Shown in pieces: positions 25,175-33,125 of a stretch of 64,000 nt of DNA (within the stretch, counting starts at the first letter, position 1; each line of letters opens with the position of its first letter). The notes under the pieces are model-generated. The model did not search any database. It saw only the letters and a list, made by a program, of their open reading frames with translations, and had not been told where the DNA came from. Source of the DNA: IOR16 sp963521065 (GTDB lineage: Bacteria > Bacillota > Clostridia > Peptostreptococcales > Anaerovoracaceae); the NCBI GenBank assembly GCA_963521065.1, contig CAUQTI010000003.1, forward strand, positions 62,001-126,000. Direction: 5' to 3'. Position numbers and translations under genes: made by a program.

Positions 25175-25203
25175 ATATTAGCATGAAAACACGGGAAAAT
25201 CAA
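25175..25203 (-). promoter_or_regulatory. Promoter of tRNA-Leu
   Basis: TTGATT (25203-25198), 17-base spacer, TAATAT (25180-25175) on the minus strand, ending 17 bases before the tRNA. Confidence 0.7.
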
Positions 25204-25301
25204 GTAAATAATTTAAAAATCAACATAAAAACAATAAAAAACAGGAATCCAAAGCAATAACTGTAAAAAGTATTATGTAATCTAAAGTCTTTCTAGTAAC
25301 A

Positions 25302-25327
25302 ACAGCCGCTGCAAACGCAGCGGCTGT
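25302..25327 (-). terminator. Hairpin ending the FAD oxidoreductase transcript
   Basis: Perfect 11-bp GC-rich stem ACAGCCGCTGC/GCAGCGGCTGT with a 4-base loop, 12 bases after the oxidoreductase stop. The T-tract is poor, so efficiency is uncertain. Confidence 0.6.
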
Positions 25328-25338
25328 CTATTCATTTC

Positions 25339-26718
25339 TTATTGATATCTTTCAATCAGCTTGCGAGCCACCCAAACACCGCTTGCGGATGCCTGAGACA
25401 AGGAATGCGTTACACCTGAGCCATCGCCCAATGCATAAAGGCCTTTTACTTTTGTTTCTAAGTTTCCATCTACTTGAACCTTAGAGTTGTAGAATTTAAC
25501 CTCTACACCATAAAGTAACGTGTCTTCATTCGCTGTACCCGGTGCAATTTTATCCAATGCATATATCATTTCAATGATAGCATCAAGCTGTCTTTTCGGA
25601 ATAACAAGACTCAAATCCCCCGGTGTCGCTTTTAATGTCGGATTCGTAAAGCATTTCTCCATTCGGCGCGCACTACTTCTTCTTCCTTTGACCAAATCGC
25701 CGAAGCGCTGTAATAAAACCCCGCCGCCCAGCATGTTAGAAAGCCTTGCAATGGATTCACCGTATTCATTGCTGTTTTTAAACGGTTCTGTAAACTTATT
25801 CGAAACCAACAGTGCAAAGTTGGTATTTTCCGTCCGCAAAGCAGGATCTGAATAGCTGTGCCCGTTTACAGTGACAATTCCGTTTGTATTTTCAGAAACG
25901 ACTTCACCGTATGGGTTCATACAAAAAGTACGAACCATATCGTTATATTTGTCTGTCTTATAAACAATCTTGCTCTCATATACTTCATCAGTAATGTGCT
26001 TAAACACCTCTGCAGGAAGCTCTACACGCACTCCGATATCCACTCGATTGGATTCTAGCTCAATATCCATTTGATTGCACACATCGGAAATCCAGCGAGA
26101 GCCGGAACGTCCCGTCGCAAGAACCAGCTCATTGCATTGAAATTCTTCGCCCTTATCTGTCATTATAGAAAATCCGTCTGCAAGCTTTTCTACTTTAAAA
26201 ATGGTTGTATAAAACATTGTGTCAATACGCTCTTTTGTATAGTCAAAGATTTTTCCTAAAATGCGCACATTTCGGTCTGTACCTAAATGCCTTACCTTAG
26301 CATCCAGCAAATGCAAGTTACTCCGAAGCGCTGTTGTCTTTAAATCTGTACTTCCTGTGGAGTAAAGCTTCGCATCCGCTCCGCCCATACTGCATAAAAC
26401 TTCATCAACGTATTCCATCAGCTCTAAAGCTTCATCTGCACCTACATAGCGATGTAAATCTCCTCCAAACTGGTTGGTTATATTGTACTTTCCGTCTGAA
26501 AGGGTACCAGCTCCGCCGTAACCGTTCATAATATGGCAAGGGCTGCATTTAATGCAATTGCTCACCTTTCCCAATTTAATCGGACAGACCCGCTTTTCAA
26601 GTCCAGCTCCTTTATCGATCATTAGAACCTTTGCTTTGTTGTCACGCTTTGTCAATTCATAAGACATAAATACGCCGCTGGCGCCTGCTCCGACAATAAT
26701 TACATCGTATTTTTTCAT
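25339..26718 (-). CDS. FAD-dependent oxidoreductase (COG2509-like)
   Basis: 459 residues with an N-terminal Rossmann FAD site (DVIIVGAGASG), a cysteine cluster CPIKLGKVSNCIKCSPCHIMNGYGGAGTLSDGKYN at about 46-78 (three or four Cys that could hold a metal or a disulphide), LATGRSG in the middle and the second FAD motif GLYALGDGSG near the C-terminus. This matches the uncharacterised FAD-dependent dehydrogenases of COG2509. It lies 17 bases after trxB and probably shares its transcript, which suggests a thiol or redox link. The substrate is unknown. Confidence 0.83.
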   Translation of the reverse strand: MKKYDVIIVGAGASGVFMSYELTKRDNKAKVLMIDKGAGLEKRVCPIKLGKVSNCIKCSPCHIMNGYGGAGTLSDGKYNITNQFGGDLHRYVGADEALELMEYVDEVLCSMGGADAKLYSTGSTDLKTTALRSNLHLLDAKVRHLGTDRNVRILGKIFDYTKERIDTMFYTTIFKVEKLADGFSIMTDKGEEFQCNELVLATGRSGSRWISDVCNQMDIELESNRVDIGVRVELPAEVFKHITDEVYESKIVYKTDKYNDMVRTFCMNPYGEVVSENTNGIVTVNGHSYSDPALRTENTNFALLVSNKFTEPFKNSNEYGESIARLSNMLGGGVLLQRFGDLVKGRRSSARRMEKCFTNPTLKATPGDLSLVIPKRQLDAIIEMIYALDKIAPGTANEDTLLYGVEVKFYNSKVQVDGNLETKVKGLYALGDGSGVTHSLSQASASGVWVARKLIERYQ

Positions 26719-26735
26719 AGTTTCCTCCGTATTCT

Positions 26736-27671
26736 TTATTCCAAAGAATCTATATATTTTTCTGCCTGTACCGCACTGACCGCTCCGTCAGAAACTGCCG
26801 TTACGACCTGCCTTAAGCTCTTCACTCTTACATCACCCGCTGCATACACCCCGTCAATTGCAGTTTTCATCAATTCGTCGGTTTTGATGTATCCACTCTC
26901 CAAATCCAGCGCATTCGCAAATAAAGCAGTATTCGGCTTATAGCCTACGAAAACAAATACACCGAACGTCATATCCTCCGGACTTGCAATATATTGTGTC
27001 TTCTCACCTGTTTTTAGATTGCGAATCACCATTTTCTCTAAAATTCCATCTCCAGAAAGTGATTCTATCGCGGAGTCCCACATGAAAGAAATTTTCGGAT
27101 TTTTCTTCGCTCTTTCCTGGATGGATTTCGCTGCACGAAGCTGATCTCTGCGATGAATAATTGTCACTTTTCTTGCGAATTTCGTAAGAAAGAGAGCCTC
27201 CTCTACTGCGGTATCTCCGCCCCCAACGACAAAAACCTCAAGTCCTCTGAAAAAAGAAGCATCACAGGTAGCACAGTAAGATACACCTCGCCCTGTAAAC
27301 TCAGCTTCACCTTCGCAGCCAAGACGCCTAGAAGCAGCTCCCGAGGCAATAATCACTGACTTTGCGCGGTAAATTTCCTTCTCTCCCTTTACCGTTTTTA
27401 CATCCCCCGAGAAATTAACTTCCGTAATTTCATCTGAAATCGTCTCCACTCCAAAATTTGCAGCTTGCTTTTTCATACGTTCAATCAAGGTTGCACCGGA
27501 TTCCTCCTCAACACACCCCGGATAATTTTCAATCTCCGATGTCATCATAATCTGTCCGCCGACTTGTTCCTTCTCAATCAGCAGGGTAGAAAGCGTTGCT
27601 CTTCCTGCATAAAGTGCGGCAGAGAGTCCTGCGGGGCCGCCGCCAATGATAACAACGTCATATACTTTCAT
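26736..27671 (-). CDS. trxB: Thioredoxin reductase
   Basis: 311 residues. FAD site GGGPAGL (residues 10-16), redox-active CATC at Cys133-Cys136, NADPH motif VVGGGDTAVEEA, and C-terminal GVYAAGDVR. This is the standard low-molecular-weight bacterial TrxB, which passes electrons from NADPH to thioredoxin in the cytoplasm. A GTG one codon upstream exists, but the ATG at 27671 has the better spacing to CGGAGGA. First gene of a likely operon with the COG2509-like oxidoreductase. No thioredoxin gene is visible in this window. Confidence 0.95.
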   Translation of the reverse strand: MKVYDVVIIGGGPAGLSAALYAGRATLSTLLIEKEQVGGQIMMTSEIENYPGCVEEESGATLIERMKKQAANFGVETISDEITEVNFSGDVKTVKGEKEIYRAKSVIIASGAASRRLGCEGEAEFTGRGVSYCATCDASFFRGLEVFVVGGGDTAVEEALFLTKFARKVTIIHRRDQLRAAKSIQERAKKNPKISFMWDSAIESLSGDGILEKMVIRNLKTGEKTQYIASPEDMTFGVFVFVGYKPNTALFANALDLESGYIKTDELMKTAIDGVYAAGDVRVKSLRQVVTAVSDGAVSAVQAEKYIDSLE

Positions 27672-27911
27672 CACATTCCTCCGTTACTTTTCCATTTTAA
27701 ATCGTCATAAAAGATTCACCGTTACCGGGAACCTCTCGCTTATTATTCCACATCTTTACATGGATTACTAACAGTTTAGTATACCATGAATTCTTTTTTC
27801 CGTATAGTTTTTCACAAAGAATCATTGATATATTTTACCCCGAAAGAAGCACCATAAACCGACTTCTTCAAATAATCTTCTCTAAAAAAGCAGAATAGAT
27901 GATAAAAAGAG

Positions 27912-29306
27912 TCATCGCCTGACAAGTGGAATCGGTGTTTTATCTTCCTCATCCAAATGGCCCTCATAAACGTAATACCTTGTTTCTTTCGCAATCACGC
28001 CGCTTAAAAGTAAAACTGCTATTAGATTCGGAATGGCCATCAATGCATTCAACATATCAGAAAGGCTCCATATCAGCTCCAAATTTGCCACTGCACCGAC
28101 AAAAACCATGGCAATCCACATAAGGCGATAAGGGAAAATCACCTTTTCTCCCAGTAAATACTGTGCTGCTTTTTCTCCATAATAGGACCATCCCAAAATC
28201 GTAGAAAATGCAAATGCAAGCATTCCGAAGGTCAAAACGAGAGGACCTATGTAAGGAATCTGCTCGAATGCCAATGAGGTAAGCTTTCCTCCGTCTCCAC
28301 TCAGAGCGTCAATCTGCGGATTCGCTAAAATCGTACTGACCAAAACCAAGCCTGTCATTCCGCAAATAATTCCTGTATCCCAAAAAGTTGCAGTTGCCGA
28401 AATCATTGCCTGCCTTGCCGGATTTCTCGTTTGCGCCGCAGCTGCCACAATCGGTGCAGAGCCCATGCCTGACTCGTTGGAAAACAAGCCCCTCGCCACA
28501 CCGTAACGGCAAGCAGTCAGTATTGTTGACCCCACAAAGCCTCCCCCTGCCGCACGTTTTGAAAAGGCAGCTGTTAAAATCGTTTCAAGCGCATCTCCTA
28601 AATAGCTTCTATTGATTACTAAAATAAGGATACAGCCTGCCGCATAAAAAAGTGCCATAAACGGGACCAGCTTCTCACAAACCTTCGTAATCGACTTTAC
28701 GCCGCCAAGAATAACAATGGATACTAAAACAACCAACAATATCCCGGTTACCTTCTCAGAAATATTAAAGTTTTGCTTCATCACAACAGAGACTGCATTT
28801 GCCTGAACCCCAGAGCCAATTCCAAATCCGGCAAGTGCCGTAAAAAGCGCAAACAAGACAGCCAGCCATTTCATTTTAAGGCCTCGTTCAAGAGCATACA
28901 TCGCTCCGCCTAGCATAGATCCATCTTTCGTTCTGACTCGATATTTAATCGCAATAAATGCTTCACTATACTTCGTTGCAATTCCAAAGCAACCCGTAAG
29001 CCAAGTCCAAAAAACAGCGCCAGGACCGCCAAGTGCAATTGCAGTCCCAACCCCTACAATATTTCCCGTACCGATTGTAGATGCCAACGCGGTTGTCAGC
29101 GCTCCAAATTGACTGACATCTCCTTTTGCGAAATCATCTCTTTGAACGGATAAACGGATGCTGTAAAACATTTTCTGCTGAATAATGCCGGTGCGAAATG
29201 TCATATAAATATGTGTTCCAAACAACAAAACCAACATAGGAACTCCCCACAGGCAGCGGTTCATCCACAACGAAAATGCGTGAACGGTCTGAGCCAACTC
29301 CTCCAT
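27912..29306 (-). CDS. Sodium:alanine/glycine symporter (AGCS family)
   Basis: 464 residues with about 10-11 membrane helices. The AGCS signature is clear: FGALTTALASTIGTGNIVGVGTAI, GGPGAVFWTW, GNESGMGSAP-like SNESGMGSAP and CYGVARGLF. It imports alanine, glycine or a related amino acid with Na+. Single gene; the ATG follows GGTGGG. The hydrophilic tail is short. Confidence 0.92.
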   Translation of the reverse strand: MEELAQTVHAFSLWMNRCLWGVPMLVLLFGTHIYMTFRTGIIQQKMFYSIRLSVQRDDFAKGDVSQFGALTTALASTIGTGNIVGVGTAIALGGPGAVFWTWLTGCFGIATKYSEAFIAIKYRVRTKDGSMLGGAMYALERGLKMKWLAVLFALFTALAGFGIGSGVQANAVSVVMKQNFNISEKVTGILLVVLVSIVILGGVKSITKVCEKLVPFMALFYAAGCILILVINRSYLGDALETILTAAFSKRAAGGGFVGSTILTACRYGVARGLFSNESGMGSAPIVAAAAQTRNPARQAMISATATFWDTGIICGMTGLVLVSTILANPQIDALSGDGGKLTSLAFEQIPYIGPLVLTFGMLAFAFSTILGWSYYGEKAAQYLLGEKVIFPYRLMWIAMVFVGAVANLELIWSLSDMLNALMAIPNLIAVLLLSGVIAKETRYYVYEGHLDEEDKTPIPLVRR

Positions 29307-29421
29307 TATGTCCCACCTTTCTTACGCGAAACCTAACCAAAGCCACATATGATAAGAATTAAGCTTATTTTGATTATAAAGAATATTTCAAAATTAAAAT
29401 CTTCTCAGCAAATTGATTTAT

Positions 29422-29429
29422 GTTATAAT
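29422..29429 (+). promoter_or_regulatory. Extended -10 promoter of the 55-residue membrane protein gene
   Basis: TGTTATAAT provides a TGn-extended TATAAT box; no good -35 is visible 17 bases upstream. It lies 40 bases before the ATG at 29470. Confidence 0.55.
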
Positions 29430-29469
29430 ACTTATGCAATCTATATCATCTTAATAAGGAGCTTAGATT

Positions 29470-29637
29470 ATGAATAAAAAAAATCTTTACGTTGCTATCT
29501 TTATGCTGCTGGCGGCTATTTCTTGCATGGCAATCAGTCTTCGCAATGGTTTTTCCCAAATTCAGCGAGGAACTTTTATCGCTGCATTGATGTTCTTGGG
29601 TTTTGCCATCATGTTTTTCCGTCATCGAAACGATTAA
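29470..29637 (+). CDS. Small two-helix membrane protein, 55 residues
   Basis: ATG at 29470 with AAGGAG nine bases before; stop TAA at 29637. The product has two hydrophobic helices (YVAIFMLLAAISCMAI and TFIAALMFLGFAIMFF) joined by a basic turn (SLRNGFSQIQRG) and ends in FRHRND. A clean extended -10 and a downstream terminator support expression. No family recognised. Confidence 0.65.
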   Translation: MNKKNLYVAIFMLLAAISCMAISLRNGFSQIQRGTFIAALMFLGFAIMFFRHRND

Positions 29638-29675
29638 TGCGTTTATATTTGAAAACAACGCACTTTTTCACGCAA

Positions 29676-29718
29676 TAAAAAAAACCTGCAAGAAAGTAGT
29701 ATCTTCTTACAGGTTTTT
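29676..29718. terminator. Bidirectional terminator between convergent genes
   Basis: AAAAACCTG ... CAGGTTTTT with an inner AAGAA/TTCTT stem; T-tracts on both strands serve the small membrane gene and DUF1292. Confidence 0.8.
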
Positions 29719-29727
29719 ATCCGTTTT

Positions 29728-30039
29728 TTAAGCTTCTTCTGCAGTCAATTTATCAAACTCAGCAACAACTTTTTCAAATTCTGCATCGTCTTCAATATCG
29801 ACTAATTCAAACTCATCGTCTCCGGTTTCTTTATATCCATAGATATAAACGTCATCACTGCCATCATCCGGAATCAATGCAATGTATTCTTTTCCGTTAT
29901 AGTCGAAAAGTCCCATAATCTCGCATTCTACTTCAACTCCGTCATCAAATTCTAACGTGATGAAATCTGCATCGTGATCGCCGCCGCAGCTACACTCATC
30001 ACCGCAGCCACCATGGGCGCATTTTTCTTTCTCACTCAT
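29728..30039 (-). CDS. DUF1292-family protein
   Basis: 103 residues, strongly acidic. The DUF1292 (YrzB-like) domain spans about 25-95: FITLEFDDGVEVECEIMGLF, YIALIPDD and YIYGYKETGDDEFELVDI. An unusual N-terminal extension, CAHGGCGDECSCGGDHDAD, is rich in Cys and His and looks like a metal-binding site. DUF1292 proteins often accompany the Holliday-junction resolvase gene yqgF; that gene is not here. Function unknown. Confidence 0.88.
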   Translation of the reverse strand: MSEKEKCAHGGCGDECSCGGDHDADFITLEFDDGVEVECEIMGLFDYNGKEYIALIPDDGSDDVYIYGYKETGDDEFELVDIEDDAEFEKVVAEFDKLTAEEA

Positions 30040-30109
30040 CTGTTTATCCTCCTACTTGATTTCCCACTTTTTTCATTTTGGGTATACTATCACTATAACA
30101 CTATAATGC

Positions 30110-31945
30110 TTATTTCACAATTGAATTATTCAAATGCTGATGAATCTTTTCCGCTACGCTTCGATTCATTCCGGAGATTTTGCCTAATTCCTCAATCGAC
30201 GCTTGTCGGATTGCATCGATACTCCCAAAAGCAGACAACAAGGCCATCTTTCTTTTTTCTCCGACACCTTCGATTTCATCCAGAATGGATTTCTGTAATT
30301 TTTTGCTTCGTAAGCCTCGATGATAATCAATTGCAAAGCGGTGAACCTCCTCCTGTATGGATGCAATGTATTTAAACAAAACAGGATTGCGCTTCAAATC
30401 CAGCTCTGACTGCTGGTAAACTAAGCCTCTTGTCCGATGATGGTCGTCTTTCACCATACCAGCTACCGGTATAGCTACGTTCAGCGCCGAGAGCACCTGC
30501 TCTACAACCGACACCTGATTTTTTCCTCCATCCATCAGCAAAAGGTCCGGCATATTTGAAAAAGAAGGGTCGCCATTTAAGCCTCTTTTTAGTCTTCGAT
30601 ACAGGACTTCCTGCAAGCTTCCATAATCATTCGGTCCCTCCACCGTCCGAATTTTAAAACGGCGGTAATCCTTACGCACAGGCTTTCCATTCTCAAACAC
30701 CACCATCGCACCGACAGAGTCTAGGCCATTTGTATTGGAGATATCATATGCCTCAATGCGCCATCTTCCCCCTGTTTGAAATCCAAAGAAAGAGGATAAT
30801 GCTTCAGAAATTGCAGATGCTTTTTCCTGTTGATTTTTTGCCCGGTCGTCCAAGACCTTAGAAAGCTCGACTACATCACGCTTTGCAAGATCTAAAAAGG
30901 CCTTCTTTTCCCCTTTCTGCGGTATAATCAGCTTGACATTACTTCCTCTCAGGTCAGATAGCCATTCCTCCAGCAAGGCTGATTCGGGAAGGTCCTCTTC
31001 CAGTAAAATTTCCTTTGGAACCATTACGCTCGGTGAATAATATTGCTTTAAAAAAGCCGACAAAAGTTCACCGTTGCTTTCCTCCGGCATTGCTTGCAGA
31101 TGGTAAGTTTCCCGCCCGCTGTGTTTGCCTTGTCTCACAAAAAAAACGATTACATGTACTGCGGTTTGGCCTCTGGAAAGTAAAACTACGTCCAAATCAC
31201 CGGCAGCACTTAAGACTACCTTTTGTTTTTCAGAAACCGCTTTTACTGCCGCGATTTGATCTCGATACATTGCTGCCTGCTCAAATTGGAGGTTTTCCGC
31301 AGCTTCTTCCATACATCGCTCCAGCTCATCCAAAAGCCCTTTGTTTTTTCCGTTTAGATAATCCATCGCTTTTTGTATTGCTAAGCCGTATTCCTTCACA
31401 CTGACGCTCCCCGTGCAAATCCCTCTGCATCGATGGATGTGATAATTTAAGCACGGTTGAAAGCCTTCTGAAAAGCTCTGTGCAGAGCACCGTTTTAATG
31501 TAAAAACGTCATTTAGCAAATCAATCATTTGATTGACTGCCCCTACATCCGTATAAGGCCCAAAATATTTTGCACCGTCGGCAACCACTCTCCTCGTTTT
31601 TAGGATGCGGGGATAGTCTTCACCTGTTGTCACCTTAATATACGGGTACGTTTTATCATCACGCAGAAGTACGTTATACTGCGGCATATATTTTTTTATA
31701 AGATTATTCTCCAGAATCAGTGCTTCCATTTCGGTATCTGTCGTAATATACTCGAATTCTTCAATATGCGATACCATCGCACGCACTTTTGCATCCTGCC
31801 GCTTCGAGCTCTGGAAATATTGGCGGACACGATTTTTCAAAGAAACAGCTTTGCCTACGTAAATTACCTTGCCGGTTTTATCCTTGTGCAGATAAACTCC
31901 TGGTTTATCTGGTAATTTTTTTAAATTTTCTCGAATATCAAACAC
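30110..31945 (-). CDS. uvrC: Excinuclease ABC subunit C
   Basis: 611 residues with the full UvrC order: GIY-YIG nuclease (PGVYLHKDKTGKVIYVGKA, residues 15-35), UVR motif near 200-235, RNase H-like domain around 380-520 (EAYDISNTNG, LLMDGGKNQ) and C-terminal helix-hairpin-helix motifs. It makes both incisions around bulky DNA lesions with UvrAB. It is divergent from the PfkB-like gene. No uvrA or uvrB is nearby. Confidence 0.97.
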   Translation of the reverse strand: MFDIRENLKKLPDKPGVYLHKDKTGKVIYVGKAVSLKNRVRQYFQSSKRQDAKVRAMVSHIEEFEYITTDTEMEALILENNLIKKYMPQYNVLLRDDKTYPYIKVTTGEDYPRILKTRRVVADGAKYFGPYTDVGAVNQMIDLLNDVFTLKRCSAQSFSEGFQPCLNYHIHRCRGICTGSVSVKEYGLAIQKAMDYLNGKNKGLLDELERCMEEAAENLQFEQAAMYRDQIAAVKAVSEKQKVVLSAAGDLDVVLLSRGQTAVHVIVFFVRQGKHSGRETYHLQAMPEESNGELLSAFLKQYYSPSVMVPKEILLEEDLPESALLEEWLSDLRGSNVKLIIPQKGEKKAFLDLAKRDVVELSKVLDDRAKNQQEKASAISEALSSFFGFQTGGRWRIEAYDISNTNGLDSVGAMVVFENGKPVRKDYRRFKIRTVEGPNDYGSLQEVLYRRLKRGLNGDPSFSNMPDLLLMDGGKNQVSVVEQVLSALNVAIPVAGMVKDDHHRTRGLVYQQSELDLKRNPVLFKYIASIQEEVHRFAIDYHRGLRSKKLQKSILDEIEGVGEKRKMALLSAFGSIDAIRQASIEELGKISGMNRSVAEKIHQHLNNSIVK

Positions 31946-32038
31946 CCGTATCCCTCCTTTTCATTTCCTTATTTTTACCTATAAATTGATTTTTAAATTT
32001 TATTTTACGCCACTCTCTAACAAAATTTTACTTTTATA

Positions 32039-32075
32039 TTTTAACACTTTTGCTTTACAAAAAGAAGTGTTAAAA
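32039..32075. promoter_or_regulatory. Perfect 11-bp inverted repeat before the PfkB-like gene
   Basis: TTTTAACACTT and AAGTGTTAAAA flank a 15-base centre. It lies in the uvrC/PfkB-like divergent region at -35 to -70 from the TTG start, where a repressor or activator dimer would act. Confidence 0.55.
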
Positions 32076-32108
32076 TAGTGTAGCATTACAAAAGAGGAGG
32101 ACTGAAAC

Positions 32109-32993
32109 TTGAAAACATATGACATCATTGCATTCGGTGAATTGTTCATCGATTTCCACCAACAGGAGAACGGCTCTTTCGTTCCCAGTCTCGGTGGTTC
32201 TCCTGCAAATTTAATATATATTCCTGCAAAGTGCGGATTACAGTCAGCATTCATCAGCAAAATTGGAATGGACCGTTTTGGGAAAAAAGCACTCCAAATT
32301 TTACAGCAAGCTTCCGTTGATACTCGTTTTGTACAAACAGATCCGAATGGATTTACCACCTTGGCATTCACAACCGAAAAAGAAGGCCATCCGGTGCAAT
32401 ACGAACGTTTCAGAAATTCAGACTTTGATACACAATATAAAAAAGCAGAGCTTCCCGTTTCAATCTTGAAGAACACTAAAATTTTTCATTTTAGCAGCTT
32501 TCCCCTCATGTATCCCCTTTCTAGAGAAGCCGCATTTGAAGCGGTACACATCGCTAGACAAGCAGGAGCTGTCATCAGCTTTGAAGCAAGCTATTGCAAA
32601 GGAATCTTACAGGAATCGGAAGCGAAAAAGCACATTTTGCAAGGAATCAAGGACGCAGACGTGGTAACCATTGCAGAGAAAGATTTGAATTTTTTAGGCG
32701 TTTCTCCTATGGATTTACTGCATCAATACAGCTCTCATTTTATTTTTATCAATATGGGAAAGAATGGCTGCCGCTATGTCGGACGCGACGGGGAAGGCTA
32801 CGTTCAGGGAAAAGCCCAGACGGAGAAAACAGCCACCTATGTCCACTCTGCTGTTTTTATTGGCGCGGCACTTTCTCACTATGCGAAGCTCGCGGTACCA
32901 ATCAAGCAGCTAAGCGCGATAGACTTAGAATCAATTCTTCATTTTGCCAGTGAAACAGCAGCTTCAGCGAATAGCCAACAATTATTTATCTGA
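32109..32993 (+). CDS. PfkB-fold protein with degenerate catalytic site (pseudokinase)
   Basis: 294 residues, TTG start behind AGAGGAGGA. The N-terminal half is a normal PfkB/ribokinase fold (IAFGELFIDFH, SLGGSPANLIYIPAKCG, SKIGMDRFGKKAL) and fructokinase-like. However, the C-terminal catalytic motif, normally DTTGAGDAF, aligns with ATYVHSAVF: the anion-hole GAG and the catalytic Asp are gone, and the usual N-P-N-R segment reads FEASYCK. Phosphotransfer therefore looks impossible; sugar binding may persist for regulation. The remainder is full length with no frameshift, so it is a conserved-looking pseudoenzyme and not a broken gene. Confidence 0.82.
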   Translation: MKTYDIIAFGELFIDFHQQENGSFVPSLGGSPANLIYIPAKCGLQSAFISKIGMDRFGKKALQILQQASVDTRFVQTDPNGFTTLAFTTEKEGHPVQYERFRNSDFDTQYKKAELPVSILKNTKIFHFSSFPLMYPLSREAAFEAVHIARQAGAVISFEASYCKGILQESEAKKHILQGIKDADVVTIAEKDLNFLGVSPMDLLHQYSSHFIFINMGKNGCRYVGRDGEGYVQGKAQTEKTATYVHSAVFIGAALSHYAKLAVPIKQLSAIDLESILHFASETAASANSQQLFI

Positions 32994-33005
32994 TTTTGTT
33001 CTTAA

Positions 33006-33057
33006 AATAAAAAACCCATCGATGCAACTCGTTTCTGCAATGCATTGATGGGTTTTT
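33006..33057. terminator. Bidirectional terminator between PfkB-like and dac genes
   Basis: A 16-bp stem with one wobble position (AAAACCCATCGATGCA with TGCATTGATGGGTTTT) and T-tracts on both strands. Confidence 0.88.
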
Positions 33058-33125
33058 ATATATACATGAACCGATTTACAGAGCACTGCTTGTGGCAAAG
33101 ATTTGCTACCGCATGCAATGTTTTT

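Noticed and set aside
25009..25203. Two minus-strand frames of about 63 codons
   Set aside because: They translate the tRNA-Leu gene and its promoter.
32109..32993. PfkB-like gene considered a decayed pseudogene
   Set aside because: The frame is full length with a strong SD and conserved N-terminal half; only the catalytic motif is changed, so it is listed as a pseudoenzyme.
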